The position numbers and the translations under genes are program-made. Shown one piece after another: positions 6,352-9,312 of a DNA stretch of 9,312 bases. The notes beneath the pieces are model-generated. The model did not search any database. It saw only the letters and a program-made list of their open reading frames with translations, and was not told where the DNA came from. How positions within the stretch are numbered: position 1 is the first letter of the stretch; the number at the start of each line of letters is the position of its first letter. This DNA is from JABSQH01 sp039194665 (GTDB taxonomy: Bacteria; Actinomycetota; Acidimicrobiia; Acidimicrobiales; Ilumatobacteraceae): contig JBCCVW010000190.1 in the NCBI GenBank assembly GCA_039194665.1, positions 1 to 9,312 on the forward strand. The letters run 5' to 3'.

Positions 6352-7938
6352 TCACTTCACGTCGGCGATCAACAGTGGCGGCGTCTTCACGTGGGTGATC
6401 GTCGGATGTCGGCCGACCACATCCGAGGCGATCTCCAGCGCATCGTTCAGTGACGACGCCGGGACGAAGCCGAGCTTGCGCACGGTGGTCGGGTCGCCGC
6501 CGACGATGATCACCCGCCCCGCGTGCTGCATGCCGTGGCTGCCCCAGTACCACATGTAGAACGGGTGCACGCCGTGATAGGCGTAGCTCGTCTTGTACAA
6601 GTGGCGGTACCAGTCGTCTTCGGCGTACTGCTGCTCCCACTTCTTCGACATCTCGTGCGGGTCGGTCGTGTCGGCCAGCACTTCCTCGAAGAAGTCGATG
6701 TAGCTCGGGTGATGCACCGGGTGGAACTGGTTGGGCGTCGGGTGGGTCATGATCACCACACCGCCCTCGCGCACCAACGGCATCCCTCGGTAGAGGTTGA
6801 AGAAGTAGCCGAGCCCGGTGCACATCACGAGGATCGGATTCATGATCGAGTGCACGTTGTACGGGCAGATGTACGGGATGCCCATCGTGAGGATGTCGGT
6901 CTGGCCCTGCACCTCGACCAGCTGCTGGTCGTAGACGTTGTCGGTCGTCACCTTGTGTACGGCCTCGACCTCGCCAGCTTGGATGCTGGTGAGCTGATGC
7001 GGCGCTTCGATGCCGTGGAGGATCTTGCGGGCCATCCGGTCGGGTACTCGATCGAGCGACTTCGACGAGGCCAGGAACAACCCGCGATCTTTGGCGTTCC
7101 ACTCCCATTCGCGCTTCGAGAGGAACTCGAAGGGGTCCGGGAACGTATCGGTGTTGAGGGTCGTCTCGATCTGGAAGATCTTCGGCCCGTGCTCGCGCAT
7201 CACCTTGCCCATCCGCCAGTTGCTCTTGTGGAGCTCCGACCGATGCTGGTCCATGAACGAGTGCGACGCCTCCATCGTTTGCGGGTTGTGGTGATGGCGC
7301 AGCGAGCGATACGAGGCGAGGCCCGTCGCCGTCGACTTCCACCCGCCGTCCATCGCAACGAGGTTGATGTTGACGTAGACGAGCAGGTCGGATTCGGCGG
7401 CTCGCTTGTTGATCTCGATCTCTTCGCCTTCGGGCGTGGTGCCGAGGAACGCCAAGTTGGCGGGATCCTCGGCGTCGTGTTGGGTGAGCAGACCGCGCGG
7501 TTCGAAGGCGTCGTAGATGCGGTCGCCGAGCGCGTGACGGAGCTCGAAGTCGTGCATCCGGCGGTGCAGCGCAAGTGCCGCAATGAGCTCGACGTCGTCG
7601 ACCCCCGCATCGGCTGCCATCGTCAACACTTGCTCGATGATCCGTTGCCGCAGGTCGGGGCGGCGCATCTTGGGCAGCGGCAAGCTGACGTCGTCGAACG
7701 CGATCGTCAGCTTCATCCCCGGAAACAGCTGTTCCGGAAGCGGGTCGGCGTCGATCGGGTGCAACAGCGCGTGGCGGATAGCGCCGTCGATGTCCTTGAT
7801 CGCATCGTGGGGTTCGGGGGCGTACACGATGCGGCTGCGGTCGGCTGGCAGCTTCTCGAGGCGGTAGCCCTCGCCGTGCCAGAACAGCGTTGGCGGCGTC
7901 GACTTGTCGACGTCGAGTACGAATCCAGGACGAGGCAT
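6352..7938 (-). CDS. LarA-like (DUF2088) nickel-pincer racemase homologue, enlarged and with altered active site
   Basis: This 528-residue protein has the lactate racemase LarA layout. The N-terminal domain (about 70-222) holds FDDVSLPLP near the LarA DRTRP loop, LALHRRM with His125, the segment HDAEDPANLAFLGTTPEGEEIEINKR (154-179, close to the LarA H-D/LGTT/INKR block), and GGWKST with Lys201. The C-terminal domain ends with RVIIVGGDP and a KLGFVPASSLNDALEIA segment typical of LarA. In Lactiplantibacillus LarA, recalled from the literature, Lys184 holds the nickel pincer nucleotide, His200 binds nickel, and His108 and His174 are the acid/base pair. With Lys201 set on Lys184, His125 and His217 fall exactly on His108 and His200. 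No His exists between residues 155 and 214, so the His174 counterpart is missing, and Leu86 sits where the substrate-binding Arg75 is expected. About 85-90 extra residues follow the lysine. It probably binds the cofactor, but its reaction may not be lactate racemisation. The start overlaps the dehydrogenase stop by one base (TGATG) and has its own strong ribosome site. Confidence 0.85.
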   Translation of the reverse strand: MPRPGFVLDVDKSTPPTLFWHGEGYRLEKLPADRSRIVYAPEPHDAIKDIDGAIRHALLHPIDADPLPEQLFPGMKLTIAFDDVSLPLPKMRRPDLRQRIIEQVLTMAADAGVDDVELIAALALHRRMHDFELRHALGDRIYDAFEPRGLLTQHDAEDPANLAFLGTTPEGEEIEINKRAAESDLLVYVNINLVAMDGGWKSTATGLASYRSLRHHHNPQTMEASHSFMDQHRSELHKSNWRMGKVMREHGPKIFQIETTLNTDTFPDPFEFLSKREWEWNAKDRGLFLASSKSLDRVPDRMARKILHGIEAPHQLTSIQAGEVEAVHKVTTDNVYDQQLVEVQGQTDILTMGIPYICPYNVHSIMNPILVMCTGLGYFFNLYRGMPLVREGGVVIMTHPTPNQFHPVHHPSYIDFFEEVLADTTDPHEMSKKWEQQYAEDDWYRHLYKTSYAYHGVHPFYMWYWGSHGMQHAGRVIIVGGDPTTVRKLGFVPASSLNDALEIASDVVGRHPTITHVKTPPLLIADVK

Positions 7939-9134
7939 CAGATTCCTTCTCCTACCTCAAATGCAACTTTGGTGGCGCCTCGCCGGCCGGCGTCGGCGGC
8001 ATGGGCGATGGCGTCGACGTGGTCGGCGAGTGGGTACGTTGCGCTGAGCATCTGTTCCACGCGCAGCTCGTTGGCGGTCTCGATAGCGAGGTCGAAGGTG
8101 CGCCGCGTCGATCCGTCCGACAGGAGCTCCGTGCCGTATGTGTACGCGCCCTTGAGTTCCGTTTCGCGATGCCAGAGCCCGGTGAGGTCGACCGTGACGT
8201 CGGCGGGCATGCCGAGCATGATGACGCGACCCCTGGGGCGTGTGATGTGCATCGCCTCGGTCAGCGTTGCCGAGGTGCCGACCGCATCGATCGTGACGTG
8301 GGCGCCCGACGACAGGTAGTCCCCGATCACGTGGCATCCAGCGGCGCGGCGAACGGCGCGGGGGAGTGCGTCGGGTTCGACGACGACGTCAGCGCCGAAA
8401 TCCCGGGCGAGCCGCTTCTGGTGTGGGTGGCGCGCACCCACGATGATGTGCGCATCGGGGACGTACCGTCGGAGCCCGGCGATCGTGGTGAGTCCCATGG
8501 TGCCGGCGCCGATCACGGCGACGATCGCTGGCCGGTTCTCGTCGGCTCGTTGTTGCAGGGTCGGCACAGCGAGCAGCGCGGCGTGGACGCCGCCCGCGAC
8601 CGGTTCGACCAAGACGGCTCGCTCGTCGGGCATGTCGTCGGCGATGCGGTGCAGCTGGCTCTCGTGGGCGACGAACCACGGCGCCCAGCCGCCGCCGGTG
8701 GAGCAGCAGAATCCGGTTTGGATGCCCGGTTCCAGCGGGCCCGTCGCCAGATGGGCGTAGTCGTCACCGTCGCCCGGTGCGGCGCCGTCGAAGGGTGGGC
8801 GGAATCCGCGGGCCTCGTGGCCGAGCACCGGCTCGATGACCACCCGCGTGCCGTCGTCGAGCTGGCCGACCACCTCGTGGCCGGGCACGAACGGAAACGA
8901 CACCCAGTCGTCGAAGTACGTCGACGCGTGGCCTTCGATCATCGACAGGTCAGAGCCGCAGATCCCGGTGAGCCGGGTGTGTACCCGGTGCCAGCCCGGT
9001 CCATGCAGCTCGGGGTCGTCGATCTCGCCGTATTCGAGCGGACCGATACGTACCGCGGCGGCCGCCGACCACCCCGCAGCGATACGCGCTGCGCCAAGCC
9101 GCGGTACCGAGCGGTCGATGTACAGGGCCCTCAC
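7938..9134 (-). CDS. Zinc-type medium-chain dehydrogenase (alcohol/polyol/threonine dehydrogenase-like), first gene of operon
   Basis: This 398-residue protein has the MDR dehydrogenase pattern. LTGICGSDLS supplies catalytic zinc ligand Cys59, FVPGHEVVG supplies His86/Glu87, and LVEPVAGGVHA (Glu177) is the usual third-ligand region of the sorbitol/threonine dehydrogenase branch. The nucleotide-binding loop is VIGAGTMGL (208-215). The strand after it ends IIVGARHPHQKR with no Asp at the NAD-selecting place and basic residues following, which leans to NADP, weakly. The structural-zinc lobe that normally has four spaced cysteines after the GHE motif (about 101-145) has only CC at 143-144, so the structural zinc is probably lost. 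It would oxidise a secondary alcohol or reduce a ketone; placed before a LarA-type racemase, a 2-hydroxy acid or sugar acid is a natural guess. The start is a GTG (VRALYIDRS), chosen because residues further upstream are encoded by tandem-repeat DNA. GAGG lies seven bases before it, within the repeat. Confidence 0.88.
   Translation of the reverse strand: MRALYIDRSVPRLGAARIAAGWSAAAAVRIGPLEYGEIDDPELHGPGWHRVHTRLTGICGSDLSMIEGHASTYFDDWVSFPFVPGHEVVGQLDDGTRVVIEPVLGHEARGFRPPFDGAAPGDGDDYAHLATGPLEPGIQTGFCCSTGGGWAPWFVAHESQLHRIADDMPDERAVLVEPVAGGVHAALLAVPTLQQRADENRPAIVAVIGAGTMGLTTIAGLRRYVPDAHIIVGARHPHQKRLARDFGADVVVEPDALPRAVRRAAGCHVIGDYLSSGAHVTIDAVGTSATLTEAMHITRPRGRVIMLGMPADVTVDLTGLWHRETELKGAYTYGTELLSDGSTRRTFDLAIETANELRVEQMLSATYPLADHVDAIAHAADAGRRGATKVAFEVGEGI
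7945..7952 (-). promoter_or_regulatory. Ribosome binding site of the LarA-like gene
   Basis: On the minus strand GGAGAAGG lies six bases before the ATG at 7938, inside the last codons of the dehydrogenase gene. It confirms the TGATG junction as the true start and indicates independent re-initiation. Confidence 0.8.
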
Positions 9135-9164
9135 AATCGTGCCTCGCTGCGCTCGGCCTTCCGT

Positions 9165-9187
9165 GGCGCCGGCCCATGGCCGTCGCC
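9165..9187. repeat. Hairpin in repeat copy 1
   Basis: GGCG pairs with CGCC, then comes one C/T mismatch, then CGGCC pairs with GGCCG around a three-base loop CAT. The nine G-C pairs make it very stable. No T-run follows on either strand. Confidence 0.75.
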
Positions 9188-9244
9188 CGGCCTGACGTGG
9201 GTGGACGCGATCACTTGCGTGCCTCGCTGCGCTCGGCCTTCCGT

Positions 9245-9267
9245 GGCGCCGGCCCATGGCCGTCGCC
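9245..9267. repeat. Hairpin in repeat copy 2
   Basis: This is identical to the hairpin 80 bases to the left: four G-C pairs, one mismatch, five G-C pairs and a CAT loop. Together they give a regularly spaced pair of structures upstream of the operon. Confidence 0.75.
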
Positions 9268-9312
9268 CGGCCTGACGTGGGTGGACGCGATCACTTGCGT
9301 GCCTCGCTGCGC

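Larger units (their letters stand above)
1334..9134 (-). other. Probable six-gene operon
   Basis: Six minus-strand genes run from the dehydrogenase to the lipoprotein. Junctions are a one-base overlap, gaps of 17 and 29 bases, and two four-base ATGA overlaps. There is no room for internal terminators and little for separate promoters, so co-transcription is very likely. The promoter must lie upstream of 9134, in or beyond the tandem repeat. Confidence 0.85.
9138..9312. repeat. Exact 80-base tandem repeat, at least 2.2 copies, continuing past the window
   Basis: Bases 9141-9220 and 9221-9300 are identical, and 9301-9312 begins a third copy. The match extends left to 9138, and TCAC at 9131-9134 also equals the repeat's 9211-9214. 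The unit begins GCCTCGCTGCGCTCGGC, ends GATCACTTGCGT and has an NcoI-type CCATGG core. The period is not a multiple of three, and reading through it gives different frames in successive copies, so it is non-coding. It ends three bases before the dehydrogenase GTG. Confidence 0.95.

Noticed and set aside
6523..8319. Long open frame on the plus strand, opposite the LarA-like and dehydrogenase genes
   Set aside because: It lies antisense to two genes with clear family motifs. Its translation is rich in Arg, Val and His without domains, as expected for the shadow of GC-rich coding DNA.
9135..9257. N-terminal extension of the dehydrogenase through the tandem repeat to an ATG
   Set aside because: The extra residues are encoded by the 80-base repeat and change frame from copy to copy. 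Family-like sequence begins at the GTG at 9134.
9138..9312. CRISPR array
   Set aside because: The repeats are directly adjacent 80-mers with no unique spacers.

Overview
The window is GC-rich DNA with densely packed genes, GTG starts and overlapping gene ends. The proteins (an Ala/Thr-rich lipoprotein, a holin-domain phosphodiesterase fusion and an actinobacterial-looking zinc-binding dehydrogenase) suggest an actinobacterium, possibly Acidimicrobiia (Ilumatobacter-like). That placement is an inference from composition and recalled family resemblance; the window holds no rRNA or other phylogenetic marker.

Layout: the left edge (1-338, plus strand) holds the C-terminal part of an alpha/beta-hydrolase. 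It converges on a minus-strand gene (495-950) for a small secreted protein of unknown function. That gene has a good ribosome binding site, an unusual A/C-rich leader and an AT-rich promoter-like block upstream. A gap of about 380 bases (951-1333) separates it from the main feature.

From 9134 down to 1334 six minus-strand genes lie head to tail, with junctions of -1, +17, +29, -4 and -4 bases. This is almost certainly one operon. In transcription order it encodes: (1) a medium-chain zinc-type dehydrogenase, (2) an enlarged homologue of the nickel-pincer lactate racemase LarA, (3) a PlsC-type acyltransferase, (4) a membrane protein joining a phage-holin-4-like four-helix domain to an alkaline-phosphatase-superfamily phosphodiesterase, (5) a UlaG-like metallo-beta-lactamase-fold hydrolase and (6) a Thr-rich lipoprotein with two Asp-rich calcium-binding-like loops. 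The first two fit a pair that epimerises and oxidises a 2-hydroxy acid or polyol. The next two act on or at membrane lipids. The last two are a cytosolic hydrolase and an exported lipoprotein. The whole operon could process a hydroxylated compound linked to the envelope, but the substrate cannot be read from the sequence.

The right edge (9138-9312) is an exact 80-base tandem repeat, at least 2.2 copies and cut by the window end. It stops three bases before the dehydrogenase start codon. Each complete unit carries a strong imperfect hairpin. No tRNA, rRNA, CRISPR array, transposase or convincing intrinsic terminator was seen.
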